Shown here: positions 1 to 10,712 of the stretch, piece by piece | Layout: every line of letters begins with the position of its first letter | Position numbering within the stretch: the stretch's first letter is position 1 | Source of the DNA: Podaxis mareebaensis | Lineage: Eukaryota > Basidiomycota > Agaricomycetes > Agaricales > Agaricaceae | DNA: 64,000 bases | Direction of reading: 5' to 3' | Assembly (NCBI GenBank): GCA_018524725.1 | Contig: JAEUWP010000483.1 | Location: forward strand, 1 to 64,000 | The notes under the pieces: generated by a model | Seen by the model: the letters and a program-made list of their open reading frames with translations, nothing else | The model's database searches: none | Told to the model about the DNA's origin: nothing | Position numbers and translations under genes: made by a program

Positions 1-1251
1 AAACTTGGGGTCATAACCCTCAAGGTTCAATATAAATTCCATAGCATCATCATGATGCTCTGGGAGGGTCGAGGAGGTGATGTGATACAGCTCTCAAAGC
101 AAGAAATATGCTTCAAACCTGCTGTGGATGTTGATATGGTGGTTGTTCATGAACTGCCATAACCAGAGTACTTGTCTCAGGGTCATGGATAGACCCCAGC
201 CTGTGATGTGATGGATGGTGCCCTTCTTGTTGTTGTGAATGAACTCCCGACCTTGGAGTTCAGTGTTTGCAGCAAGTTGAGCATTTGTACCAGTGAACAC
301 AGTGTTTATTCACTAGCAGTAGTAGACATCATGCAACAACATTCTGCACATGAAGTTGTCATGTTCTTGGATGCCAGGTTCAGTGCCCCAGAGTCCCCAA
401 AAGTCAGGGACTCTACCTCTGTGGCTGATAAGGTCTGATACGTTGGCACAGTCATCATTATTTGATGATGGTGCCTTAGATTTGCTCTTGCTCTTCTTGT
501 GATGATTCTTTGTGGAATTGTCATCATTGCTCGAGTATTCTAGTCCTGATAACCGTTCATCTGGGTCGTCTGGGCTGTACCAGACAAATTCATGATGAAG
601 TTGGATCTCAGGTTCTGGGAGGAGATTTCCCGGTGGGCATACCAGGATGGGCTGGCCAAAGGAGAGTCCCTCAAATAGGGACTCCAATGGGATGATGCTG
701 CTCGAGGTCTGTTTTGTTGACCTCGATGGGGTAGCTTGAGGAAGTTCTGTCATGGGGACATCGATGTCCCCAGACAGTACCTCCTCAATGTATGGTAGGG
801 TGACATCGGCCAGTGGTGGTGGTGGCTGATGTGACAATGAAGCAGTCAGTGGGGGCGAAGGTTGACAATGCTGGCGAGGTAACAGTTTTACCTTGTTACC
901 TGTGCAAGGTGTCATGGGTGTTTGTGGGGTGCTAGGCACCCCCCATTGGGATGACATCATTGATTGAGACATCACATGCCATTTTGCAGGCCGTTCTTCT
1001 TCATGGTCCGATTTTTTGCTCAGTTGTTGTTGCAGGTTCAAGACCTGCCTTTGTAGTAGGCTGTTTCGTCCTTCAAGCATGATGAAACAATCTTGCAGAC
1101 TGCAGAGCTTCATGAGAAGCTCCTCAATAATTGTGTTACAAGCACCATGTTGGGAACTGGTGCTTACTTCTGATATCAGGTCTATAGGTAGACCTGCTTC
1201 ATTGAGGCAGTTCATTAGCTCTTGGATGTATTGGTTGTCCTCAAGCTCCAT
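1..1251 (-). pseudogene. retroelement-associated ORF, unrecognised, open beyond left edge
   Basis: A 312-codon block (1251 to 313) starts with ATG and has a Leu/Gln-rich stretch in its first ~85 residues that could form a coiled coil. A Pro/Ser-rich middle and a Lys/Ser-rich basic run follow. At 313 the frame meets TAG then TGA, consistent with decayed CAG and CGA, and stays open from 300 to 94, continuing toward the window edge. I recognise no domain. It lies downstream of the gypsy pol on the same strand, lacks CpG in the same way and carries the same perfect short hairpins (e.g. 664-684, 753-772, 1177-1196). I therefore infer that it belongs to the same element family as a third ORF. It could instead be the gag of a neighbouring element. 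Confidence 0.4.
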
Positions 1252-1333
1252 GTCTACAGCCTTTTGCTTTCCTCAGGCTTTCAAGGAAAGGGTGGGCTGC
1301 ACTGGATTGGAAGTTTTCTGTTTACCCTTGTCC

Positions 1334-1767
1334 TTAGAGGACGAGGGTGGTGGAGATTTCAGTGCCCTGCTCCTTCCTCTGGCTGTTGTTACTGAGGAAG
1401 ATCTGGATGAAGGGGCAGTGTTGCTCCTTCATGGTTTGGGTGCCAGTGGTGGGTTGGATGTCAGTGTGGTTGGCCACCGAGTGGTTGTGGGCTGATCTTG
1501 GTTTGGTGGCTGCAGTTGCTGGGGTGGGTTTACTGTTTGCTGAGTTGGTGCAAACAGCTGTTGTGTGAGTGGTGTGGCCTGATGCTGTTGGAATGGTTGG
1601 TATGGCACCATTGGTGGAGGGTAGGGGCCATACAGTTGTGGGAAACCATACATGTGTGGAGGTGGTGGATAGAATGCAGAGCATGGAAAACCCTGCATTG
1701 ATATGCCCCAAACGAAAATAGGGACGGATCTAAACAATTTTGGCTGTTTAGACTGTGAAAATAACAT
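1334..1767 (-). pseudogene. Pro/Gln-rich retroelement ORF fragment (downstream half)
   Basis: Minus-strand reading frames rich in Pro, Gln, Tyr and Thr (PPPP and YGPYPPP-type runs), low in complexity like the disordered N-terminus of a retroelement gag. It appears to continue the Pro-rich end of the fragment at 3116-3401 across an inserted segment, and it runs with frame changes toward the 312-codon block to its left. No domain is recognisable. Confidence 0.3.
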
Positions 1768-3115
1768 AGTAAATTAAGCAGATCCTCCCCAGTTACTGAA
1801 CAAGGAAAAGAACATACCCAAAATGGAAGTAGCTACTCCACTACAACGGAGTAAGCCTAAGGTCAACCAGAGGAGCTGGCAAGACTGGTTATCTAGTACT
1901 CCTGACTTACATCTGTGAACCAGAGGGATGCTTCCTATGCAGGAAAACTGTACTGCATTGATTTCCCAAGTTCAGAAGCCAAGTTCAGTCTATTCTCAGA
2001 GTAGCAGTCTTAATCTAAAGCCTATAATCTGCTCTGTTCACATTATTGATACAGTAGCTATACTAGCTGCTTATCAGCCTACAGCTAAGATGTCTCTACC
2101 CTAAAGAAAAGATAGGAAAGCCCCAGGGCACTGGACAGCAGTGAGGTAGCTACTGCTCAGAGAAATCCTGGAGCACAATAATTCACATGTCTGAATGCAC
2201 TGGAATGACTGGTTAGCTCTACAAGATAAAGGAAACACATGGAATGGAGCTGGAATAACTCTTTACCAAGGAAAAACCTCAGTCACTTGGTAGCTACATC
2301 AGTCCAGACCTCCGAGATAAAGAAACCATGTGGTAGATAATGAAGATCACCCTTAAAAATTGATTATCCGAGCCCAGACCAGTTAACCATGTGGTCTTGG
2401 AGCCTACAGACAAGATAGCCCTGAGCTTTAAGGCTTAAACTTACTCCAGAAATATTTATCCAGTTTCCATATGGTCCCAAGTGTTCTAGAAACCATGTAA
2501 CATGTGATTTTGTACCTTCCTAGTTTGTATCTCATCTGCAATATATAAACCCCCAGGCATGAGCTGGACAGGCAAGGAACCTGCTCCCAGCAGTGCATAA
2601 GGGATTGATCACTCAATTCTAAGTGCTAAGCAAGAGTTTAAAGTGTTTCTTTGGTCACAGACTAATAATAGACGAATTATAAGACGCTCAGAACTTCAGA
2701 AAGAACAGAGATACTTATAAAGACAAAGACTTCTCAGCTACTTGTGCTCTGCTAGTGAAGTAGCTACTTACATCAAACTGACCACCTGGTGCTAAGAGAG
2801 CATTTCGAGTTGGCTGTTCTAAGGAAAAGAGTAGTCTAGTTCAGTTTAAGTTAGTATAAGTCAGTGAAGTTAGTCAGTCTTATAGTTTTATAGTCTTTCT
2901 CTGATAACACTGTGTGTAAAGGGCACAGCTGTTATAGAGGCCTTTAGCTTGAGCTTGTGATTGTTTAGGACAGTCCACTGAGCTCTATTTTGCTTTCGCA
3001 TAACCCCAATCTCCTCTATTTTCTGTTCATTGTCCCCCAGAACTCATCTGAGGACAGTAGTAGCTACTTAGCTGTATTTCGTTGTTTTTGTAACTACTAC
3101 CTCCATTTCTACCCT
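1740..3115 (+). repeat. probable inserted solo LTR, boundaries not fixed
   Basis: A non-coding AT-richer stretch separates two Pro-rich minus-strand reading frames that look like halves of one ORF. Reading plus, it has a TATA-like element at 2541-2550 followed by pyrimidine/purine-mixed leader-like sequence, and its right end reads ...ctctaca before coding resumes near 3121. That resembles an LTR in plus orientation. I could not find a convincing TSD or matching second LTR, so identity and ends are tentative. Confidence 0.35.
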
Positions 3116-3536
3116 CTACAGCGTGAACTGTGGTGGTGGTGGAGGCATCGCATGCAGATGCGATGGTTCTGTTGCATTTGGGGCTTGTGGTAGCATGCCC
3201 ACAAGGTTGGTTAGTAGGGCCTGATGGGCAATGAATTGTTGCCCATCATCTCTTTGTATTGGGGTTGGGTTGGATGATGTGTCCATTGCCCTCCCCCCTT
3301 CGAGGCCCATTGGAGGGCCTCCAGGTTGTGCAGGGTGATTCGTGTCACCCTGTGCCAATGAGTTTTGTTGTTGCTGTGTGTGCTGGGGTTGTTGCACATC
3401 CATGGTGGTGGTGTTGAGGCGAGAACAAGTTAGAGTTATTTGTTCCATCTCTGTGTTCCCAAACATTGGGAACGTGATCCTCAGGGTCAAGTGTCCAAAT
3501 TTGGACACCATCAATTTTTCCATGGATAGTCATTGA
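3116..3536 (-). pseudogene. Gln/Pro-rich retroelement ORF fragment (upstream half)
   Basis: An ATG at about 3401 opens a Gln-rich then Pro-rich frame ending in a run of five prolines just before the LTR-like insert. An in-frame extension reaches 3536, close to the end of the gypsy pol at 3554. The DNA holds perfect inverted repeats (3455-3473, 3491-3508). It could be the start of a third ORF of the gypsy element, or of another element's gag; no domain settles this. Confidence 0.3.
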
Positions 3537-3553
3537 CTGATCTGTGGTAGTTG

Positions 3554-3705
3554 TCAAATTGAGTTAGCACCTTTCAGCTCTAGATACTGATCTAGAGCTG
3601 CTAGGTCTTTACAATGGTGATATGGCTCCCATGTTGTATCACCCAGACTCCAGCATACCTGGAACTTGACCTTGCCATCATTTGTGAAATGATGACTGAT
3701 GATTT
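3554..3705 (-). pseudogene. gypsy pol C-terminus: second half of chromodomain
   Basis: Reading minus from the LINE 1 target site, the frame carries a chromodomain end with the WSLGDTTWEP core and the helix ALDQYLELKG, then stops with TGA at 3554-3556. The first half (EWFVDEIISH) lies at about 10,760-10,700 on the other side of LINE 1. Chromodomains at the integrase C-terminus define chromoviruses and direct integration to marked chromatin. Confidence 0.8.
3691..3705. repeat. LINE 1 target-site duplication, left copy
   Basis: GATGACTGATGATTT, identical to 10698-10712, lies directly beside the poly(T) that is the poly(A) tail of LINE 1. Confidence 0.92.
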
Positions 3706-3720
3706 TTTTTTTTTTTTTTT

Positions 3721-4015
3721 TAAATCAACATTTATTGTAATAGACTAGCTACTACAAACGGGTGCGCGATAGCAGTCCCAAGAGCCGAAACCTACAGACA
3801 TGAGAACGAAACAGAGAAAAGAGAAAAGAGAAAGAGAAGTGAGGAGGGGAGTGAGGGAGCTAGTGAGAGACAACCAACACAATGTAATGGGTACAATTAC
3901 TCAAACAGAGAGAGAGAAAAGACGAAGTTGAAGTGGGAGGGGAAAGATGGAGCTAGCAAAAGGCAAGCGTATATAGGAGAGAGAGAGAAAAGAAAGAAGA
4001 AGAGGAAAGACCCCT
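3721..4015 (-). other. LINE 1 3' UTR with conserved terminal tail
   Basis: Element-sense, the final ~80 nt contain TGGGACTGCTATCGCGCACC, TAGTAGCTAGTCT and an AATAAA signal just before the poly(A). The same tail ends LINE 2 and, diverged, LINE 3. The rest of the UTR is rich in GAGA/CTCT tracts. Shared 3' ends are the usual recognition site for a LINE's reverse transcriptase. Confidence 0.75.
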
Positions 4016-7000
4016 TTAGTGAACATCCGGAGCGCTGTGTAGAGCCAGCCTCTCTCGTCGAGTAAGCTGTCGAGTGTTGTAGTCCTCAAATGTGATGGGT
4101 CCTTGAATCTGGTCAGCGAAGGAGAAAGCCGCTGGGTTTTCGTGTAGGAACGAGATGAGCCAATGGATATTCGTATGAATACCATAGGGACGGTGGTAAA
4201 GGGGACAGTGGTGGATGATGTGGTCCCGTGTCTCGAGATCCTCGCCGCAGGGGCAGGAGGTAATGTAGCGCCCTGGGAAGAAGCGCTGTCTGAAGGCACC
4301 AATAGGCGCGTGGTCGGTCACGCAGCAAGTGAAACGTGTGCAGAGATTAGGGTCAGCACCAAGTCCAGAAGAGAGCCAGGTGCCGCCATTGGTGTACTTG
4401 GGTTCTAGTGGTTGATCCGCTGAGTTTGTAAGGGGAAGCCAGTTATGGCCTCGGTATTTAGGTATGTTCATCTTTTGCCTCCACATGGAGAGGCATTTGA
4501 CGGTGTAATGGTTGCGAACGTAACCTAGAGAGGTGCGGATGGGGAACCGTGGATTATTGGGGATGCACAGTGATTTGGCGAGGTTGTGCGCTTGGAAGTG
4601 AACCGACCATTTTTCGGAGGATGGGACTGACCAGAAGTGGACGTTGTTGAGGGGGGAGGATGACAACCACTCTCGAAGAAGAGGGATGACTGCTAGGGCG
4701 TCTTTGTGAGCACTGTGGGGGCTGTAGTTAAAGAGATATTTAGCAGAAGAAATTGAATCAGTAAAGAAACAGATGGAAGAGCAGCCACGAGAGATAGCGA
4801 GAGAGACGGAAGAAAAGAGACCGAGACGGATAGCATAAGATTCGGAATCAGAAGAGAGAACTTCCCCACAGGGGCGAACAGAAGACGAGAGTATATCGGA
4901 AGCAGACGAACCAAAGACTAAAAAAGCAGAGGTAGCAGAGAGCCGCGGATTGAGGGGAACCGAGCCGTCAGAAGATACTACTAACGAAACAGGAGAGGAA
5001 AAGGAAGAGTCTCTAGCTAAATTGAGAGATTGAATGTATCTAGCCTTGACATTATTATCGATAGGGGTAGGGCATTGATGGAAGTGAATTTGGGAATCGA
5101 AATGATCAACAAGACGCTGGCCAGGCTTGGCGCCGGGGTGAAGACGATTGAATCGGTCCGAGACAAGTTGGGCATCAGATACAAAGTCTAACGCCGTGGA
5201 CCAGGTCTTGGTAGAGCGCGCGTCAAGTGGGTCAACATCACGCGTAAGAATTTTAATGGGATGGGAAGGGGGCAGAGTTTGGAAGTGTAGGGAGCAGTGT
5301 TTGGCAAGTTTGAATAGGTGTAACTGGATGGGAATGAGACCAGCAATGGCCTCAACACTGCCTGTAGGTGTTGTGCGAAATGCGCCAGTGATCCAAAGGG
5401 CTGCAGACCGTTGCATTTGCTGGAGTTGTTTGATAAGGCCTTTATATCAGCCATTGCAATTGAACCACAGACGGAATCCGTATATGGCGATGGGGACTAC
5501 ACAAGACCTGTAAAGGAGGCATTTGTGAAGGGGGGAGAGGCCTCGAATTGAGTTTCCGAGGAGGCGCATGCATTTGACTGTAGATAGTGCCTTGGTAGAA
5601 TAGTATCGGACGTGTTCTTTGAATGTGAGTGCCTGGTCGAAGTAGAATCCCAAGTATCTGAGATGACACTTGGGGATGAAAGTGAGACGGCCATCAGTGG
5701 GATGGTTGACGATGATGTGAGGGTCGGGTTCCGCCCAGGGGCGATTGGAGAAATGGAAGGCCTCCGTCTTGTCATGTTCAAGAGCGAGGCCCATGGATGT
5801 CAGTAATTGTTCGCAACTAAGGTATACAGAAGCGAGTAATTTACAGTTAGTGTGAAAGGATTCAGATTGTACAATGATGAGACCATCGTCTACGAATGAG
5901 AGTAGTTTACACCTGGCATCGTTAGAAAATTTATGAATGAAAGGTGAAAGGTAGAGAGCGGTTAAGATAGGGGAAAGAGCGGAGCCTTGACCTACACCTA
6001 CAGAAGCAGGAAATGGAGGAGAGGATACATTGTTCCACGAGTACATAGTGAAGCGGTTAACTAAATAGTTAGAGAAGAAGGAAACAACAGAAGAATGAAA
6101 ACCATGTCTCTTGAGGATTTCAATCAAAAGGGAGTGATTAATGGAAGGGAAGAATTGAGCGACATCAAAAGCGAGGACGCTCGTTTTCAAGTTTCTTTTC
6201 CAACCAGAACGGACCATGTGTGTGACAAAGACACCTGCATCTTCTGTTGAACGATGAATGATGCCCCCGAATTGGAGGGGGTGGACAAGATCGAACTGTG
6301 TTGATTCAAATTGAAGACAGTTGGAAATCATCTTCTCAATCAGTTTGCCTAGGGTGTTAAGGAGGACGATAGGCCGGAACATTTTAGGTGTTGAATAATG
6401 CGGTTTATTTGGTTTTGGGATGATAACCGAAGTGGACGTCTTGAAATATTCTGGCCATGTGTGGAAGTGGATACACGCGGAGGCGAAAGAAGTGAAGTTC
6501 GACTTGATGACATCATCGGACATGAAGAACTTGATATGAGCCCATGTGAGGTGGTCTGGACCTGGGGCGGAAGAGTTGGCACATGGAGTAAGAGCGTCTG
6601 TTAATTCTTTGGGTGAGAAGGGGGGCCAAGATCGCTCCTCTTGTTTAGGGGTGAAATTGGCTGTGTTAAGATTGACAGGTCGACTAGACGCCGCATTATA
6701 GGTCTCATCCAGTGCTTTCCACAGGCTTTCTGGTTCGTCACATGGCTGTCCCTTATGGAGGATGGATTGAGATGGGGGAAGGTTTCGCTTCTTCACCCAC
6801 GACATAAGGTCCCAAGGTCGTCGTTTCTCCCTTGAGATCTCTAGAATTTTGTTGTCGAAGAAAGCTCGTTTTGCTTTTCTAGTAGTTCGTCTGAAATTGC
6901 TCCAATTACGTTTAGTGCGGTGAGAATTGAAGGCGTATAGTGCATCAGAGCATTGGCGGTTCCACCAAGGCTTTGAGCGACGACATATCTTGACTTCTAC

Positions 7001-7948
7001 TGTATTCGCATCCCATTCTTCAGAGATGATTTTAAGGATGGAGGATGCATATTTGTTGACATCGTCAGAAGAGTCAAAATTTGAAGGGAGTGCTTTGATA
7101 CGCAAGGAGCAATTGTATAAGAAAAGAGCTTCTTCTTCGGAGTCTCTGGGTATAGTGCGTTTGGTGATGATGGGGGTGGCGGTAGATGACAGCGGGATGT
7201 GTGTGAAAAGCGGGGCATGATCAGATCGAGATCTCCAATCATGTTGATAGGAATGTGTGGGGGCGGGGAAGTCTGGTGGAGATATAGCGAAAATGAGATC
7301 GATCACTGTAGCTGATTTGTTGGGATCGTCTGGGAAATGAGTTGGGGAGTACTGAATTGGAGTAGATCTGGTAAGTCCGATCGTGTCCATGATGTCGCAC
7401 AGCAAATTGGCACGTGCAGAATGGTGAGGAGCATTATGATCCCATTCGGGAGATCTCGTATTGAAGTCGCCTCCAGCATAACGGACATTGTTAGGGAAGG
7501 AGTGGATACATGTTTCTAAATAGTCTATGGATGAAGAATCGTTGGTTTCAAAGTAACAATTGAGGAAATATTGTTTACTGGGAATTGAAAGTGAAAACAT
7601 CTGGAAATCGGGGGATGAGATGATGTTCGGGTGGATAATGGGATTGAATGAGCGGAGAGAATTGCGAACGTATGTGATAACGCGGGGTTTTGAGATGGAT
7701 TGATCATGGAGTAAGATCCAATCTCGATGAATGGGTGGTCCTTCCATCGGGTCTCCTTCAGAGGCCAATGTGGACGGGACATTACGAATAAGCCTAAAGG
7801 CAGGCTCTTGAATACATAAAATGTGAACGTCTTTTAGTAGAGGGGAGTTTAGTAAGAATTCTACAGTAGACCAATTCTTTTGTACATTGAAGGAACAAAT
7901 GGAAACATTAGATAATGAAGCATTGTTACGAGTAGATTGTTCAGACAT
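4016..7948 (-). CDS. LINE 1 ORF2: endonuclease/RT/RNase H, one in-frame UGA
   Basis: The frame spans 1,311 codons with a single in-frame TGA at 5447-5449 that separates an 833-aa EN-RT part from a ~466-aa RNase H part. Residues 1-250 form an exonuclease/endonuclease/phosphatase-type nuclease, with Asn21, the EP motif near Glu48, GDFN near 163 and SDH near 241. The RT follows, with DVAQFFPSINH and the catalytic FVDD near 685. After the TGA come an RNase H fold (SSDGS, an S-ESYA Glu, FFTDS) and a CPCGE-type Cys/His zinc-binding motif. The enzyme nicks target DNA and reverse-transcribes element RNA there. The start ATG overlaps the end of ORF1 by 8 nt. Confidence 0.9.
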
Positions 7949-10559
7949 TAACAGCCCGTGCGTTGAAATCGGCTTTCGCCTTCTCAGTCTTCATCTCTTT
8001 GAGGCGGTTTATGATCCATTCTTTGTCATATCTGTGACGGAAGAATGGGCATTTGTCGCTGTTCACGTGGTGATCCTTAGACCCACATGATAGGCAGTTA
8101 AAAGAGGTCACGTGAGGGCACTCAGTGATGTTGGCGGGAGTAGGGGGGTGGGGGTTGGGTCCAGGTTTGCCGCGACAGCAGTACCCGTCGCGGCGGTGGT
8201 TGCTAGTTTGATGGGGATCACCACAAATGGAGCACCTGGGGTTACGTGCCCGACACAAGTGAGTGGGGTGACCCCATCTCCAACAACGGTTGCATAAGGG
8301 GCTTGCGACCCTCATACTCGCTCCTCGGAAGGTACACACTCTGTTCTCGAAGAGAATAGTGTGATTGATGTAAAGTTTCACCCTCAATGCTGATTGAGAA
8401 TCCCAGAGGTCGAAGAAAAGAATGGCCGAGTCTGAGTGGGGTGACACTCGGCAAAACCTGGGTTTGCCGACAAGGTGGTTGACAATGTCAGCATACGGGG
8501 AAGCGTCGATAGTGGGTTTGATGTCATCCGCTGTGAATGGGGTACCGTCTTCCTTAAAGTAAGGGAGATTGGTGAGCTTGATGAACGATTTGGACATTGG
8601 GAGTGACGGATTGACCGCATTCCTAATCTCCGGAGTGGCGAAAGACGACCGGTTGGAATCGGAAATGCCTTTCTTGATAGCATTAAGTTCTGCCTCAGTA
8701 GCGACAGAACTCGTGTTTAGCCAGAGGGTACGTTCGTTCTTTTTGGCAGATTCAACACGGAGGGAGAGACCCTTATAGTGAAGTTCATGATTACAACACC
8801 GAACGACAAGGTCGAGGGATGTGATCATGAGGTGAGTAAATAAATCGTTGAAAGGAACAACGACGTTCTTGCGGGAGGGGCCTTGTGTGGCCTTTGGTTG
8901 TGAAGAGCGGGGGGAAGGAGAAGGGGATTTAGGAGGGGGGGATTTGATATCCCCTGAGTTTCGTAGGAAGTTTATGATGTCGACCGGCGACATAGACGGG
9001 AATTGGTTTTGTAGGGCTGCGTATTTTTGTAGTTCATCTACCTTTAGGGGTGTCTGAGAGGCTATCTTGGAGTAAGACGACCTCTGAGTGGAGGGAGAAG
9101 GCGCACCGGACCTGTACTGAGGTTTAGTGCCCTTATTGATAGGGGGAGGAGTAGAGGAGGGAGGGGAGGGACGGGAGGGAAGGGGAAGGGATTCCTTGGG
9201 AGGGAAGGCGGGGGCCACGATAGGCTTATGCTGTGCAGGAGCAGCTACCACATTACGAGGCGCCCGTCGACGATTAACCGTGGACCATGCACTGAGGTTA
9301 GGGTTAGCCTTTTCCTGGCTGGATGGACCAGGAGCGGCAGGGACAGTGGATTGGGGGGGTGGAAGCATGTCAGTATCGATCATAGAGTTTGACGACTCAC
9401 CTGGTTTGTTTGGATCGGCGGGTGGAAGGCGCGAAAGGGCGATTGCTCGAGCAGTATCCCTAGCGAGTTGCGAATCTGAGTCCTGGAGTATCCCAGTGAC
9501 GTCAGGGGGGGAAGAGGGGGAAGAGCCCTGGAGTATCCCAGAGGCATCTTTAGGGGAGGGGGAGGATACTGCCGGTGCCTTTTCAGCCCGATGTTCTAGA
9601 CGATGCCCGGTTGACATGGGTGTAGGGGTGGGAGAGAGCGTATGAAGAGGGGGGAATTGCATGGATATAGCGTCATATAAATGCACATTGTGACCGTTGA
9701 AAGGAACAGGTTTGTTCCTAAGTTGCTCTGAATGAGCGATGGTTTGCATGACATGGACGAGAGACGAAGTCCCGTCGAAGGTGGCGAAGTCTCCTCCGTT
9801 GTTAGCCCACGAGGATAGCCAACTGGAAGAGTAAGAAAGGAGCGCCGTCATAAGACTTAGCGCTTTGGGATCAGATGTTGATGTGACATCAATGTCACTA
9901 AAAATGTCACATAGAGCGGTTCGGATGGATGACCAATCCGTTCCACGGGACACAGGGTCCTCGCCTTGAGGCTGGGTGATGGCTGGGGGGGAGACGGGGG
10001 TGAAAGTGGAAAGAGAGGGAAGGGGATTGGAAGGTTGGGATTCATCCCAAGCAGCTCCCGGAGTCAGAGGGACAAAGCCATGAGAGGCAGCGATGGCCTG
10101 TGCTGGAGATAACATCCTGTGGGAGGAGGGAGCTATTTCTGGGGATAAGTCAATCTCCTCTCGAGCTGGTGGGAGGGATGGGGCGATGGATTTGGGAGTA
10201 GAGGTTCCCTGAGAAACCTCTTGGTCATCATTATCATCGTTTTCCTCAGCAGAGGAGACGGAAGCAGCGTCGTCGTCTTCACGTAATTTCATGCTCTTCT
10301 CCAAGTGGTTGGAGAGAGAATGATCGGTTGAGTAGGAGCGTTTGGCTCCAATAGAGGGTGAAGGTGAGGGAGGTTTACGAATGAAGTCTTCCGAGACCTT
10401 GAAATCGTTAAAAAGAGGAACTGAAGCCTCTCTTGGGAGAGTTGGGTTGGGTGCTAAGCTGGCGCTAGAGCGGTGACGACGAGCGATACCGGAACGGATG
10501 GAGCTGGCGGTCTTCTTAACACCTCCAAAGAAACCGCTAGATTCTTTGGAGTCTTTCAT
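7941..10559 (-). CDS. LINE 1 ORF1: gag-like nucleic-acid-binding protein
   Basis: 872 aa. The first ~560 residues are low complexity, rich in Ser/Pro and probably disordered, with two copies of an S/T-GILQ motif. An ordered RRM-like or gag-like region follows. The C-terminal ~130 residues have CCHC-type knuckles (CNRCWRWGHPTHLC, CSICGDPHQTSNH, CLSCGSKDHHVNSDKC) that bind element RNA. The protein presumably packages LINE RNA as an RNP for ORF2. The stop TGA (7941-7943) overlaps the ORF2 start. No frameshift is seen. Confidence 0.88.
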   Translation of the reverse strand: MKDSKESSGFFGGVKKTASSIRSGIARRHRSSASLAPNPTLPREASVPLFNDFKVSEDFIRKPPSPSPSIGAKRSYSTDHSLSNHLEKSMKLREDDDAASVSSAEENDDNDDQEVSQGTSTPKSIAPSLPPAREEIDLSPEIAPSSHRMLSPAQAIAASHGFVPLTPGAAWDESQPSNPLPSLSTFTPVSPPAITQPQGEDPVSRGTDWSSIRTALCDIFSDIDVTSTSDPKALSLMTALLSYSSSWLSSWANNGGDFATFDGTSSLVHVMQTIAHSEQLRNKPVPFNGHNVHLYDAISMQFPPLHTLSPTPTPMSTGHRLEHRAEKAPAVSSPSPKDASGILQGSSPSSPPDVTGILQDSDSQLARDTARAIALSRLPPADPNKPGESSNSMIDTDMLPPPQSTVPAAPGPSSQEKANPNLSAWSTVNRRRAPRNVVAAPAQHKPIVAPAFPPKESLPLPSRPSPPSSTPPPINKGTKPQYRSGAPSPSTQRSSYSKIASQTPLKVDELQKYAALQNQFPSMSPVDIINFLRNSGDIKSPPPKSPSPSPRSSQPKATQGPSRKNVVVPFNDLFTHLMITSLDLVVRCCNHELHYKGLSLRVESAKKNERTLWLNTSSVATEAELNAIKKGISDSNRSSFATPEIRNAVNPSLPMSKSFIKLTNLPYFKEDGTPFTADDIKPTIDASPYADIVNHLVGKPRFCRVSPHSDSAILFFDLWDSQSALRVKLYINHTILFENRVCTFRGASMRVASPLCNRCWRWGHPTHLCRARNPRCSICGDPHQTSNHRRDGYCCRGKPGPNPHPPTPANITECPHVTSFNCLSCGSKDHHVNSDKCPFFRHRYDKEWIINRLKEMKTEKAKADFNARAVNV

Positions 10560-10697
10560 AGTGAATTAGGACTGAAATGTGTATTCCTTGTACTACGAAT
10601 AACCTGGCCACTGAGACGAATGTGGTGGTTACTGAGAAAGGAAGGTGGAAGGGCAAAGTAGTGGAGGAGGTCAGGATGGGAGTGGGTGCCAAGGAGG

Positions 10698-10712
10698 GAT
10701 GACTGATGATTT
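10698..10712. repeat. LINE 1 target-site duplication, right copy
   Basis: Identical to 3691-3705. The LINE 1 5' end abuts it, and gypsy chromodomain coding resumes immediately to the right. Confidence 0.92.

Larger units (their letters stand above)
3706..10697 (-). mobile_element. LINE 1: full-length non-LTR retrotransposon
   Basis: A 7.0-kb minus-strand LINE bounded by a 15-bp perfect TSD, with a poly(A) tail (T run ending at 3720), a 3' UTR, ORF2 (endonuclease, RT, RNase H, zinc-binding tail) and ORF1 (gag-like zinc knuckles). The order ORF1 then ORF2 with an RNase H after the RT fits fungal Tad-like LINEs. CpG is normal and the ORFs are nearly intact, so the insertion is recent compared with its gypsy host. 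It sits inside the gypsy chromodomain. Confidence 0.92.

Noticed and set aside
8112..10661. Several 60-170-codon plus-strand ORFs
   Set aside because: They are antisense to LINE 1 ORF1 and follow its codon pattern; no motif.
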